NCBI GenBank assembly: GCA_963556145.1
Contig: OY744461.1
Coordinates: forward strand, 6,520,891 to 6,584,890
From: Hygrocybe punicea
Taxonomy: Eukaryota; Basidiomycota; Agaricomycetes; Agaricales; Hygrophoraceae
Reading direction: 5' to 3'
DNA: 64,000 nucleotides
The notes beneath the pieces are model-generated. The model was not told the origin of the DNA, searched no databases, and worked only from the letters and a program-made list of their open reading frames with translations. The stretch's first letter is position 1. Each line of letters starts with the position of its first letter. Made by a program: the position numbers and the translations under genes. Positions 1-10,796 of this stretch are shown here, one piece after another.

Positions 1-1040
1 ATTTATTATATATTTCTCTGTATTGTGCATGCAAGGAGACAAGCCCAACTAGCATTCTTACCTATATTAGCAGTAATGGATTGATTATAAATCTTGTTTA
101 CTTGTATTGATCAAAAGCGGCTCAGCTAGATAATGGGAAATGATTAGATAAGATGTGAACAAGAGGATGATAAGATAATGATAAGATAGGATGCATCAGA
201 GAGTGATTGTGATATTCTGCTTACATAAAGACAATGGTCTATTGTTCTGAGCAGTCCTTTGTTCTAAACAGTCCAAATGGTGATAGAGCCCATTGTTCAC
301 AGCCTCTTTGATGCCATCCATTGTTCTCATGACTCAGTCCTATTGTTCTCACTTTTCCATTGTTCTCAGTCCCCCGTTGTTCTCCAACAGTATAAATAGG
401 GCCCCCAAATTCCAGTAGTCAGTAGGATTCCCCCCTCACCACTCAGTAGTCACTCTCAGTTGGGTTCACACAGTGTGATCCCTCATTCTCTTAGTACTAG
501 TAGTTACTCATTGTAGTAGCTAGTGCTTGCAATCCAGTCTAGTTCACTCTTATTCTATCATTCTCTGAGTTCCCCTTGTCATCAAGGAGAATTCACCCAG
601 TTCACTCAGTCCAATCAATTCATTAGTCAGCATTAGTCAGCTAGGTACACTTCTAAGGTTAAGGTTTCATCCTAAACAAAACAGAGTATTCAAAAGGTAT
701 TAAAGATATCCCTGAACTAGTAGCCAATGTGCGTTTGAAGCTTTGGATTTAAGTCAGATATTATAATACCCAGAGATACTCTTGATTGAATAGGCCCTGT
801 AGCCAAAACCATCCATATTCAACTGGTGAATATTGTTATCAGTATTCATTAGTTCATATTTTTATATTCCAGTAGTGAATATTAGTATTTTCAGTACATC
901 ACACACCCAATGGCTATTCATACCTACTCAAAGTCTCAATTCTTAATTGAAGAGACCTCACTATTACATTCTATTGATTCATATAGTACTTATACCCACA
1001 AAACCCCTTCCTGATAGGTAATTTAGATATTAGAAACCCA
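1..1040 (+). promoter_or_regulatory. LTR- or promoter-like segment with TATA box and TTGTTCT motif cluster
   Basis: No coding region is visible. A good TATA box (TATAAATAG) lies at 391-399. Between about 240 and 385 the motif ATTGTTCT or a near match occurs about seven times at irregular 15-40 nt spacing (near 241, 258, 291, 319, 341, 359, 376). Downstream, 410-620 is rich in CAGTAGTCA and TTCACTCAG words. This arrangement is common in the U3/R part of LTR retrotransposons, but neither an LTR boundary nor a primer-binding site could be fixed, and the segment starts before the window. A solo LTR is the most likely identity; a host promoter is the alternative. Confidence 0.3.
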
Positions 1041-1099
1041 CGAACAACAAGAAGGTATGTCAACTCCGGTAATTCTTGGTGAAACAAACATTCACATAA

Positions 1100-1442
1100 C
1101 ATTGTTTCCGTTGTCCATTGTCCCCATCCCCATCCCCATGCCCGCTGCCCTACTCGTCATCCTCGTCTTCGTTGCCCCTGCCCGTTGTCGTCTTCCTGTT
1201 GTTGTGGTTCCTGGTTCCCGTTGTCGTATTCCCCTTTCGCGCCGTCATTGCGTTTGTTAGTTCACCCCATTGTCATCATTCCCGTTGTCCTCGTTCTTGC
1301 TGTCATGGTCGTCCTGGGTTGCTCCCAGTCACGGCTGCATCCTCCATCTCCTTGTCGCCCGCATCCACGTCCACTTGTTGCTGTTGCCTTGTTTGCATTC
1401 ATTTGGCACGAGGGTGCAGAAAAAAAAACCTACAAGTGTTTA
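1100..1442 (+). repeat. Repeat R copy 1, left part (GC-rich block plus GGCACGAGGG end)
   Basis: A C/T-rich, CpG-containing block in imperfect GTCGTC-type triplets ends with TTTGGCACGAGGGTG, an A-run and CCTACAAGTGTTTA. The same block occurs inverted at 8725-9060 and direct at about 44110-44499. Reading frames open here only because of the triplet composition (proline-, serine- and arginine-rich) and are not counted as genes. Copy 1 is interrupted at 1443 by element A and resumes at 7370. Confidence 0.75.
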
Positions 1443-2040
1443 TTGCCATTTTCAGAAAGGTTGTCACATCACACGTAACATGCGAATTTTGTCACTCTGG
1501 CACAGGAAACATCAGTGAGCTGTTTCTCATCCAATTCTCAAAATTTCCATCTAATTCTTTCTGTTCTGTCATCCCCTCATCCCTCTCCAAGTGCACAACC
1601 AACTTTCAGGCCCCATTTCTCAAGTATAGGCACGATCAAAATTTGGGCCTTGTCACTCTCTCGGAGAACATTTCTGGTGCATCGCGGGGAGATACCAAGC
1701 TGGAATTGGGCCAAAATAACCCAGGTATGTCCTGCCCAGATGCCCATGTAGTTTTTGTGCTGAATCACTTGAATTTTCACCATAGGAAAACCCAGATGTC
1801 ACCCAACGCCGCCCTGACGCTGTGAGCATATCTGCATTACCTAGTGGAGAGATGTTGTCCAGGAACTATATGGAACCTTTCATGGTATGTCTACCCCAGG
1901 TGCATGCATTGCCATAAGCTGACCACACTCAGTACTCGGCTTTACAGGCGGCTTGGAACCTCTATACTACACTATCCACCTCCGGCCATTTTTCTCAACA
2001 TCTATCTGTTCGGTTTGTGCACGGCTGGTCTATCCTTCGT
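1443..2040 (+). repeat. Element A left terminal inverted repeat
   Basis: It matches the reverse complement of about 6775-7367 with scattered substitutions, for example around CTCTGGCACAGGAAACAT. The similarity fades near 2040-2055. The outer tip reads TTGCCATTTTCAGAAAGG here and TTGCAGTTTTCAGAAAGG at the other end. Confidence 0.85.
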
Positions 2041-2155
2041 ATATGAGACATGTACTGTACTTATATAAATATATTTGTTGCTTGAGAGCCAAATCAAATC
2101 GTGTGTTACCGCGGAAACGGCCGAATATCATCCTTCCTCCTTCATTGCAACTTGC

Positions 2156-3800
2156 ATGGGGAATGCTCGACAAAAACAAAGCCGAGGTCCCAAAGCACAC
2201 CAGGCAGCTCCTGTCCCTAAGGACCTGCCGGTTGAGGCTGGCAAAAGCCCTATGCCCCCTCATCCTCGAACACATCCCAAACCAACGCCAGCCTACAAAG
2301 TGCGCGACAACAACGGACTAGATGACTCGGAGCTGGATGTCGAAGTGCTAGATCGCGACGAGGTATACAATCCACCTCCTGGCTCTGACAACGAGCAAGA
2401 CGCCGACGATGTCAACATCCTTGTCAAGGAGCTTCTTGGGCCAGCTGGGGCTGCGGACGCAAAACGCAATGAAGAATTTGACGTTGTCAGCTCAGATTCT
2501 GATGCTGATTCCGAACCTGAAGGTTTTCTGGTTTTTTATTGACATATTTCCTACGCTTACGCTAATTTACAGAAGCTCTCTGCCTCAAATTCAATATCCC
2601 TATCGGGACCGCATCCGACATACAACAATTTTCATCCGGCACCACTTGGAGTACATTTTGTAGCAAGGTTGCCAATGTGATGGATATTCGGCATTCCAAA
2701 CTTGAGGTGGCCTATAAGTTCAGCACATGGACTGCCAAGGCGTGACCTCTCCTACTCACCAAAGTGACTCACCTTGCTGCGTTATTCGATGCCACATGGA
2801 CAGAGTTGAATCAGATGGCTAAGGCTAAAGGTAAAAAGAAGGCATTTCAGGTTATTCTCGTTGATCAATGTGAAACGTCTCGCAAGGGTGGAAAGAGACA
2901 GGCAGATGATAAGAAGGACAAGGTAATATTTCAATTGATAATACTATGTACTGGACTGACTACATGCTTGGACAAGGTGAAGGCCAAGAGGAAGAAACGA
3001 TTGGACACAGATGAGGAGAGTGGGAACAACACCGAATTGGGGAAGAAAATGCCGAAGACATCCGCTGATTACATTGCCGAGATTACAGAGAACCTTAAAT
3101 GTCCTCTTCACAACGGCAAACCCTGTGTCAAATATCCGGAGGGCCATCACTACACCTTACAAATAACTGATCTAAGTCTCTGGGGCATGCTTCTCGTGAG
3201 TCTCTCATTTATTTATTGCTTAACGAGACTCATTGTAGTCCACGTCAGGTAAACGGCTCATATGATTTGACCATCTCGCCACCTGTCCAGTTGAAGGTTG
3301 GCGACGCTTCCTCTCACCGGCATGTAAATGCGAAACCTGCTCAAGTTGTCGCTACAAGCGGTGCGGCTCAACCGATCATCATTCAGATGCCACCTCCATA
3401 TGGTGGATCGAGGCACCACTATTCCCCGTACACCCCTCCATCGGCTGTACCCAAAAAATCATCTCGCTCCCAACGTGATGGGCTGCACATCCCCAGCTCA
3501 GACAGCATAGATTTCAATGACATCCCCAATGTCTTCCCAGCCATCCCCACTTGGCTTGCTGCACTCGACTCCAGTGCTCGGGGCATTGATGGAGATAATT
3601 TTTCCCAGTATACTGATGCCATCCGGGTGAATGGGTTCAGGCGCATCCATGAGCTTGCTGGTGAAGGCCTTGCTAATGAGACTATTGCCCATTTCTCAAC
3701 CATTTGCAATATCCCAATTGGAATCGCGAAACGAATTCTCAAGTTTGCACAGAAGGACACGGATGGTATCAAGAAGGCTGAGAGGGCCAACAGGAAATAA
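2156..3800 (+). pseudogene. Accessory gene of element A (transposase-partner family), broken by TGA
   Basis: This gene is homologous to the accessory gene of element B (10797-12686); I do not recognise a named family. Model: exon 1 at 2156-2522 (acidic, low complexity), intron 2523-2572, then exon sequence from 2573, a possible intron ending just before 2977, intron 3196-3248, and a last exon to 3800. Shared landmarks in order are an acidic linker, a domain with CSKVANVMDIR, a Cys/His segment (CPLHNGKPC) followed by a Trp-containing LSLWG, a proline-rich linker, and a C-terminal helical region (NGFRRIHELAG) resembling SAM or helix-hairpin DNA-binding folds. An in-frame TGA at 2743-2745 interrupts the second exon, so the copy is a pseudogene unless the stop is an assembly error. 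The role is inferred only from its repeated pairing with the transposase. Confidence 0.65.
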
Positions 3801-5458
3801 TGGGCAGTAGTGAAACATTTTCTTTCTAGTATGTGTGTAGATAGTCCTACAATGTCTTCAACAGACTTGTAGTTATCAATATAGTGTTGCTGTTTGGTTG
3901 CTCAGAATGCAGAAAGTTGGGATCATTGAAAATTAAATATATCTTGGCAATCATGGGGCAGTTTGCCTTATGTATGGTGAGGATGGAATGGATGGAGTGA
4001 GAGCATCAATATGTTAAGACCTATGGATTATTGGACAAACAATTTGAACACAACTACTGTGTTGATGTCACTGACCTGGGTGGGGAATTCTTACCTGGAG
4101 CCTTACAAGTTGGAATCAATGATGGGTCCCTTGAATTACAAAGTACCTGGAATAATACATCCAGCTCTAGTATTACCACAGCTAAGGCTAGTAGCCAGTA
4201 GCCTAGCCTGTTTTAGCTTAGCCCAGGTCTGGCTAAGCTAAGGCTGATGACCAGCTACCAGCTACAGCTACCTCAAGTTATTAGCTGTTGGCCATTTGTG
4301 TTTGTGATGTGACGAGGGGTCTGTGCATGAGATGATGGGCCATGATCACCCACAACCTCACTGTAACTGAATGGTGATCTTAGTCAAGTCTGGCTGACTG
4401 AGTAGAGGGAAAGCAGGTATTACAACAAAAACCAATTGAGGAACATTCACACCACTGCAGGTGCATTGCTAGTGGTGTAGATCTTGCCATCCTGGCAATG
4501 AGTGATACAGGAAGTAAACAGGTTTGGAGGGGTGAACCACCATCTCGATCAAGGTCAGCAGCAGGATTGGGTGTTCCCCTGTCATTTTTGTGCCTAGCAC
4601 CTCATCTCAATTCCTTTATTTAAGAGCAGGATTAAAATAGGATATAAATTAAGGACACATAGAAATGGACCAAAGGGCTGGGGTTTCATGATTGGTGACT
4701 ACAGCAGCAGGGGGTGGTGCAACATGACTGATGAGAGACTGAGTTGCACTGAGATGAGCAGGGTGGATGAAATTTCAATGTAGATGGGACAGTGTGTCTC
4801 GGTTGAATATGAAAATTGGTAAAGTCACAAGTCAAAAGCAGAGGCAATTAGCTGACTGCCAAGTGAAGAGAGGAAGACCAGGCAAAACATGAAATGATGC
4901 AAGGTGGAAAAGTAGCCAGGCCAATGGAAGAGACCAAAGATATCATCGTGGTCCATTACTTGACTCAAAGCAGGCAATGCTAACTCCCATTGATGAGCCG
5001 GTTGTTGTATTGTTGGTAGGCCTTGGTGCCAACTCCTTTTATCTCAATGGCAGTGATGCCCTTTGACAATCCTGTATTGCAATCATAGACCATTACTTCA
5101 CTCAAAGCAGGCAATACTAACTCCCATTGATGAGCCGGTTGTTGTATTGCTGGTAGGCCTTGGTGCCAACTCATTTTCCCTGAAAACGAATGGCAGTGAT
5201 GCCCTTTGATACTTGTGCCTGGCTCCTCCCCTCAACAAGCAAACTAGGGTCCAGCTCCACAGGCAGCCATATTGAATAATCCTTATCAATGTACAATTTT
5301 ACCCAAACAAAGCCAGGATTTGCTGATGAAGGTCTCAACCCCTCCACAAAGGTTACAAGGCAATGAAGTCCCTCAACAGATGTCAAATAAAAGACATTGA
5401 TAATTGCACAATTACAGAGTACAACAAAATATTCCTACATCAGTCTTGCCACATGTAG
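3801..5458. other. Element A internal non-coding spacer with a 137-bp tandem duplication
   Basis: No credible gene is present. Around 4190-4280 there are overlapping AGCTAAGGCT and CCAGCTAC words. A segment beginning CCATTACTT at 4953 is repeated at 5090, a period of 137 bp covering about 4953-5213. Both copies contain GATGAGCCGGTTGTTGTAT. Confidence 0.7.
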
Positions 5459-6649
5459 CTACAAATATCCACAGTGATGATAGAAAGCCTCTGCGTCGTC
5501 TGCTGTCACTGTGTGCACTGATTCCCACAGTTGGCAAAAGACCTCAGCCTGCTGGTCAGGTGTTTCCATCACTGCACGCACTATGTTGCCCTTCTGCCTG
5601 ATATCGGACTTGATTGCCAAGAACGCCAGTTCAATCGGGTTGAAATCTGGTGAGTATGGGGGGAGAAATTCAATCCGCATACCCCTATAATCCAATGAGT
5701 ACCTGCAAGGAAGCAGGATCAATGACATACCTTTCCTCGATCATTTCGGCAATTAGATTAGACTTGTGGATGCAGCAGTTATCCATTATAATGACAGAGT
5801 TGACTTCGGGAAAAGGATTCATTTGCTCAAGCAGCTCTTCGATGAATTCGGCGAAGCAAGACATGTTGAATGATCTTTTGACAATCTTCACAGTCAATAT
5901 CCCATGGAGGGAAATGGCAGGAAGTATGGAATATCTTGAATCACTGGTATCAGTTACTGATCTTGAACAGATAAAGAAACAAAATACCGTTTGCCCCAAA
6001 TGAAAAAGGCTTTTCTGACAGCACGCTGGCCCCGAATCGCCCAAGCGCAGCCCCAGTACGTTGTGCACCGATCACAGGCACTCTTGTCTACAAATACTAG
6101 CTGCTCAGCTTAATACTGAAGGCCAACCCTTTGTATATATTTGGCACGCAGCAGAGTGCTCCTCTCAATAGCTACCTTCGTCAGCTGTGTAGAATTATCC
6201 AAATCGTCAGTTAGAATAGCTAAAAACAAAGGAAACCGACCTTTTTCATAGTATGCCCACTACGGTGCAAGGCTCTCCATATTGTGGATAAGGATACTGA
6301 TTTCTGGGTGCTCAGCTGGAGCTGGTCGCAAAGTTCTTCGAGGTACACGTCACAGTTATCATCAATACAACCTTGGAGGAACTGATGGGAATTTTGGTCA
6401 ATGCATCAACAATCTCAAGCGATGACATACTGAAACCTCCTCAGAGGTCAAATGACGACACCTTCTGATCAGCCGCTGGTCCACCAATGGCTTAGAAACT
6501 CGGCCAGTTGAGTGATGTTGAGCCAGAATCCTGAGGACTTGTCGTCGGCTTATGCCAGTGTAAGCAGCGATTTTGTCGAGATCTTCACATGGTGTCATCT
6601 GAACAATTGCCCAGCGTAGGTCTTCAGAGATTCGTTTGCCTCGTGGCAT
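5459..6649 (-). pseudogene. DD34E (IS630/Tc1-mariner superfamily) transposase of element A, inactivated
   Basis: The N-terminus (ATG at 6649) carries a homeodomain-like helix-turn-helix (ISEDLRWAIVQM ... GISRRQVLRIL). The catalytic core follows: first Asp in VFVDKSACDR, second Asp in IIMDNCCIHK, and Glu in LPPYSPDFNPIELAF, with 34 residues between the last two. Coding blocks are joined by introns whose positions match those of the intact relative at 18238-19416. One ends CAGGTACTCATTGGATTATAG just before the last exon, and one starts GTATTTTG after GGCAAACG. An in-frame TAA at 6110-6112, seven codons before VFVDKS, kills the reading frame, and parts before it are diverged. DNA cut-and-paste activity is known for the family; this copy should be inactive. 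Confidence 0.85.
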
Positions 6650-6774
6650 AGTGATTCGGAGTTGTTTCAGAAGATCAACGTTGGCTTTGGATACCTAATA
6701 TGGCAGTGTCGAGTTCAACGGTGAAGGGATCATTATTCAGGTAAAAAATACATCATACAGGTGTCGTATAGAAA

Positions 6775-7367
6775 TAATAGACTAGCTGTGCACAAACCGA
6801 ACAGATAGATGTCAAGAAAAATGGCCGGAGGTGGATAGTGTAGTACAGAGGTTCCAAGCTGCCTGTAAAGCCGAGTACTGAGTGTGGTCAGCTTATGGCA
6901 ATGCATGCACCTGGGGTAGACATACCATGAAAGGTTCCATATAGTTCCTGGACACCATCTCTCCACTAGGTAATACAGATACGCTCACAGCGTCAGGGCG
7001 GCGTTGGGTGACATCTGGGTTTTCCTACGGTGAAAATTCAAGTGATTCAGCACAAAAACTACATGGGCATCTGGGCAGGACATACCTGGGTTATTTTGGC
7101 CCAATTCCAGCTTGGTATCTCCCCGCGATGCACCAGAAATGTTCTCCGAGAGGGTGACAAGGCCCAAATTTTGATCGTGCCTATACTTGAGAAATGGGGC
7201 CTGAAAGTTGGTTGTGCACTTGGAGAGGGATGAGGGGATGACAGAACAGAAAGAATTAGACGGAAATGTTGAGAATTGGATGAGAAACGGCTCACCAATG
7301 TTTCCTGTGCCAGAGTGACAAAATTCGTGTGTTACGTGTGATATGACAACCTTTCTGAAAACTGCAA
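6775..7367 (-). repeat. Element A right terminal inverted repeat
   Basis: This is the inverted partner of 1443-2040. Its outer end is GCAA at 7364-7367, followed by the duplicated TA at 7368-7369 and then the continuation of repeat R (AATAGTCAGTAG). Confidence 0.85.
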
Positions 7368-7369
7368 TA

Positions 7370-7829
7370 AATAGTCAGTAGAATAAATGAATAAGATAAA
7401 TAGAATATTTGCCTGGGGTGCTCTGGCATCTGCACCTGTTGTTGTGTCGTTGTTGAACTTGCACGTGAGAATTTCAACCGGAATTTGCTGATATCCAAAA
7501 CGGTGTTGAGTTGCCATATAGGAAAGGGTGGCTGGATTTTCTTATTATTATTATATATACTACAACACCTCAATGGCCAGGGCAAGACCCTGAAGAGATG
7601 TAGGTATGATATATCTACCCCAAGAGGAGTTTTGGTATTTTATTTTATTTTATATTGGGAGATATTCACAATGCATTTTATGCCTCTGCCAAAATTGGAC
7701 CCTTAAACAGCTAACTTTGCAAGTACACATCTGAAAAATCCAAAATTAATTCTAGGAGTACTAAGGAAGATGTACATTGTGTTCCAGACAAGTGTCTGGT
7801 AGTTGGTGTGGCAAGGAATGTGTTGTAGC
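7370..7829 (+). repeat. Repeat R copy 1, right part
   Basis: R resumes after element A with AATAGTCAGTAGAATAAATG and runs through GGGTGCTCTGGCATCTG, GGCCAGGGCAAGACCCTG and CCAGACAAGTGTCTGGTAG. It matches the reverse complement of 8264-8720 and the direct copy at 46083-46530. No gene is apparent; it looks like a non-coding, long-inverted-repeat element. Confidence 0.8.
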
Positions 7830-8263
7830 CAAAATTGATTTGAAGCTTTGCGGACAATCAAAAGTCCATATAGGCAGACACAATCATGAATGGAAGGTGA
7901 GTGAGAAGTTCATCACATTTTGGCTCCAACACATTCCCTGCCACACNNNNNNNNNNNNNNNNNNNNNNNNNNNNNNNNNNNNNNNNNNNNNNNNNNNNNN
8001 NNNNNNNNNNNNNNNNNNNNNNNNNNNNNNNNNNNNNNNNNNNNNNNNNNNNNNNNNNNNNNNNNNNNNNNNNNNNNNNNNNNNNNNNNNNNNNNNNNNN
8101 NNNNNNNNNNNNNNNNNNNNNNNNNNNNNNNNNNNNNNNNNNNNNNCAAAATTGATTTGAAGCTTTGCGGACAATCAAAAGTCCATATAGGCAGACACAA
8201 TCATGAATGGAAGGTGAGTGAGAAGTTCATCACATTTTGGCTCCAACACATTCCCTGCCACAC
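7830..8263. other. Palindrome centre with a 200-N gap flanked by a 117-bp perfect duplicate
   Basis: N runs from 7947 to 8146, exactly 200 bases. The 117 bp before it (7830-7946) and the 117 bp after it (8147-8263) are the same sequence in the same orientation. Since R copy 1 and copy 2 face each other here, the simplest reading is that two contig ends overlap across the spacer of the palindrome and were joined with a fixed-size gap instead of being merged. Confidence 0.85.
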
Positions 8264-9060
8264 CAACTACCAGACACTTGTCTGGAACACAATGTACATC
8301 TTCCTTAGTACTCCTAGAATTAATTTTGGATTTTTCAGATGTGTACTCGCAAAGTTAGCTGTTTAAGGGTCCAATTTTGGCAGAGGCATAAAATGCATTG
8401 TGAATATCTCCCAATATAAAATAAAATAAAATACCAAAACTCCTCTTGGGGTAGATATATCATACCTACATCTCTTCAGGGTCTTGCCCTGGCCATTGAG
8501 GTGTTGTAGTATATATAATAATAATAAGAAAATCCAGCCACCCTTTCCTATATGGCAACTCAACACCGTTTTGGATATCAGCAAATTCCAGTTGAAATTC
8601 TCACGTGCAAGTTCAACAACACTTGTTGTTTTCAACAACGACACAACAACAGGTGCAGATGCCAGAGCACCCCAGGTAAGTATTCTATTTATCTTATTCA
8701 TTTATTCTACTGACTATTTAAACACTTGTAGGTTTTTTTTTCCACACCCTCGTGCCAAACGAAGGTGAACAAGGCAACAGCAACAAGTGGACGCGGATGC
8801 AGGCGAAAAGGAGATGGAGGATGCAGCCATGAACAGGAGCAACCCAGGATGACCACGACAGCAAGAACGAGGACAACAGGAATGACGACAACAGGGTGAA
8901 CGAATGAATGCAACGATGGTGTGAAAGGGGAATACGACGACGGGAACAGGGAACCACGACACCGGGCAAGGGCAACAAAGATGAGGACAGTGGGCACAGG
9001 CATGGGGATGACAGAAATGAGAACGACTGGGATGGCAGAATGGGACAACGAGGACCACGG
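8264..9060 (-). repeat. Repeat R copy 2, inverted, without an insertion
   Basis: This is the reverse complement of copy 1 without element A. The uninterrupted junction GTGTTTAAATAG lies at 8714-8725 and provides the empty-site reference for element A and, approximately, for the insertion in copy 3. The GC-rich end (8745-9060) has lost CpG sites relative to copy 3. Confidence 0.8.
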
Positions 9061-10235
9061 AGCCCAACAATGATGACAATGGCCCCGCCAAAGCCAACAG
9101 GGCGGCCAACGCCCAACAACAAAGATGATGGTGTAGTAGTTGTGCCTGGTCAGTCATGTGATCAGGTTCCCATGGTTTGACCTAGTCAGTAGCCTTCCAG
9201 ATGTAGTAGTCAGTCCATCCATCCTATCCAGTCAACTTCCCCTCGAGTCCTGTGTGAGTCCCCGGAGTGGTACCTCGGTACCACTCCAATGGCCCCACCA
9301 CGCCCAACCATGACGACGATGGCCCCACTAATGCCCTAAAGACCCCCAACGAAGACGGTGGCCTCAACACTGCCAAAGCTACACCCAACAGGGCCCCACC
9401 AATGCCCCAAAGCTGCCAACGCCCAACAACGACGGTGACGGCCTCACAAAGGCCCCAAATGACAATGGCAGCCCCAACAACACCCAAGCCACACCTAACA
9501 GGGCTGCCAATGCCCCACCAATGCCAAAGGGCTGTCAACACCCAATGACGATGACGACGGCCCCACCACCGCCCAAAGGGGCCCTCAACAACAACTGGGG
9601 TTCCAACAACACCCAAGCCACACCCAACAGGGCCGCCAACACCCAACAACAACGCCAACGGCCCCACCAATGCCCAATGATGATGGCAATGGCCCCAACC
9701 ATGCCGTAAAGGGCCCCCAGCCAATGCCCAATGATGACAGCAGCCCCACTGATGCCCAACACGGCCAAACAATGATGGCGGTGGCCCTCATGGCCCCAAC
9801 GATGAGCCCACCAGTGGGGCACCAACACCTTGCGAAACACGCCACCACATCAATTGATGCGTGTGCCAGCTTCGCGAGGTATGTAGCCATCTTATTGGGT
9901 GTGGGACTGATGCCAGCAACATCAGAATGTTCCCTTATAATAAGCTTAAATATATAAGATTGCTTAGAATAAAATTAAAACTACATGACTCCGTATACTA
10001 GGACCTTTAAAGTCACCCACCCCAGGCCCATGCCCAAGGAATAGTGGAGAGGCCACCCTCCCCACTGGTGACAGTCAAGGCTAGAATTGAATGCTCACAA
10101 CCATCCAGAGGCTGCACCCAAACCAGGACTTCAGTGCCCTGGCATCAAGCAGAGAAATTCGGCTCTCTCTGCCGGGGTGAGTGGACTGGAAGTCAAAGAG
10201 CACTGGGGGCCAACACAAAGGTTTCAGGGTTTTTA
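9061..10235. repeat. Low-complexity CCCCAAC/AATGCCC repeat region, no gene
   Basis: From about 9290 to 9870 the plus strand is an irregular array of CCCCACCAATGCCCAA- and GACGACGGCC-type words. Longer units such as AACACCCAAGCCACACC recur near 9478 and 9609. Open frames here on both strands are compositional. At 9265-9288 there is a short palindrome, GGAGTGGTACC-TC-GGTACCACTCC. 9870-10235 shows nothing recognisable apart from the flank of element B. Confidence 0.55.
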
Positions 10236-10624
10236 TTGTGTATTGCACGTGACCTTGTATAACGCCACAGTCACAACTTCATCCAAGGCCCTACAATCGG
10301 ATGGCCATATCTCAGCAAGTTTTGCACATATCAACTAGTGGTTTGAAATCCCCATTCCCATACCCATAACCAAGGTGTTGACCACTTATTTTTGTTCTAA
10401 TATAGCCATTTCCAAATTCGAAAATTTGGCAATGGGTATGGAAGTCGGTTGGACCTTGCAGGCCACAGAGGGCATCAGCCATTGTCAAACTATGTATGTA
10501 CACTCCAGTGCTTATTTGCTAGGTGCTAAAGACATTTTTGACAGCTCACATGAGAACATGCATGGAAGTACGGTTGCACAGATCGGCACACGGCTTTCCC
10601 ATCTGCAGTACATTTACTAGCATT
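10236..10624 (+). repeat. Element B left terminal inverted repeat
   Basis: A 389-bp arm that is nearly identical to the reverse complement of 19564-19952. It contains the internal palindrome-like CCAAATTCGAAAATTTGG near 10410. Similarity ends just after GCATTTACTGT, near 10630. Confidence 0.9.
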
Positions 10625-10796
10625 TACTGTAGCTGTCCCCCTCTCACTAATACCTTTATTGTAGTGGGGTGTACTGTTACTCGCATAGAACTATTTAATT
10701 CAGAATACTTCATATGTTCTTCCCACTAACAAAAAAATCTATGTTTCAAAGCATATCTCCTCAACAAAGGGTTTCCAAGTCACAATATCCGTGTTT

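Larger units (their letters stand above)
1443..7367. mobile_element. Element A: decayed IS630/Tc1-mariner-type transposon with long TIRs
   Basis: The ends are fixed by the uninterrupted R copy at 8264-9060. There the empty site reads GTGTT-TA-AATAG (TA at 8719-8720). Here GTGTT-TA sits at 1436-1442 and TA-AATAG at 7368-7374, so the insertion duplicated TA, as Tc1/mariner transposases do. Both ends start TTGC and continue as inverted repeats of roughly 595 bp with scattered mismatches. Inside are an accessory gene (2156-3800, plus strand) and a DD34E transposase (5459-6649, minus strand), convergent and both damaged. The element is 5925 bp, probably immobile now, and older than element B judging by the more divergent TIRs. 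Confidence 0.85.

Noticed and set aside
1515..2068. Frames repeated at 1577-2068 and 6733-7298
   Set aside because: They are parts of the element A terminal inverted repeats.
7858..8366. Frames spanning the run of N
   Set aside because: N translates to X and hides stops; the flanks are duplicated non-coding DNA.
9224..9957. Gly/Trp/His-rich and Pro/Asn-rich frames
   Set aside because: Same reason: a low-complexity array with frames open on both strands and no start or splice logic.
10375..10620. Frame of 81 residues present at both ends of element B
   Set aside because: It lies wholly within the terminal inverted repeat and is duplicated only for that reason; no family resemblance.
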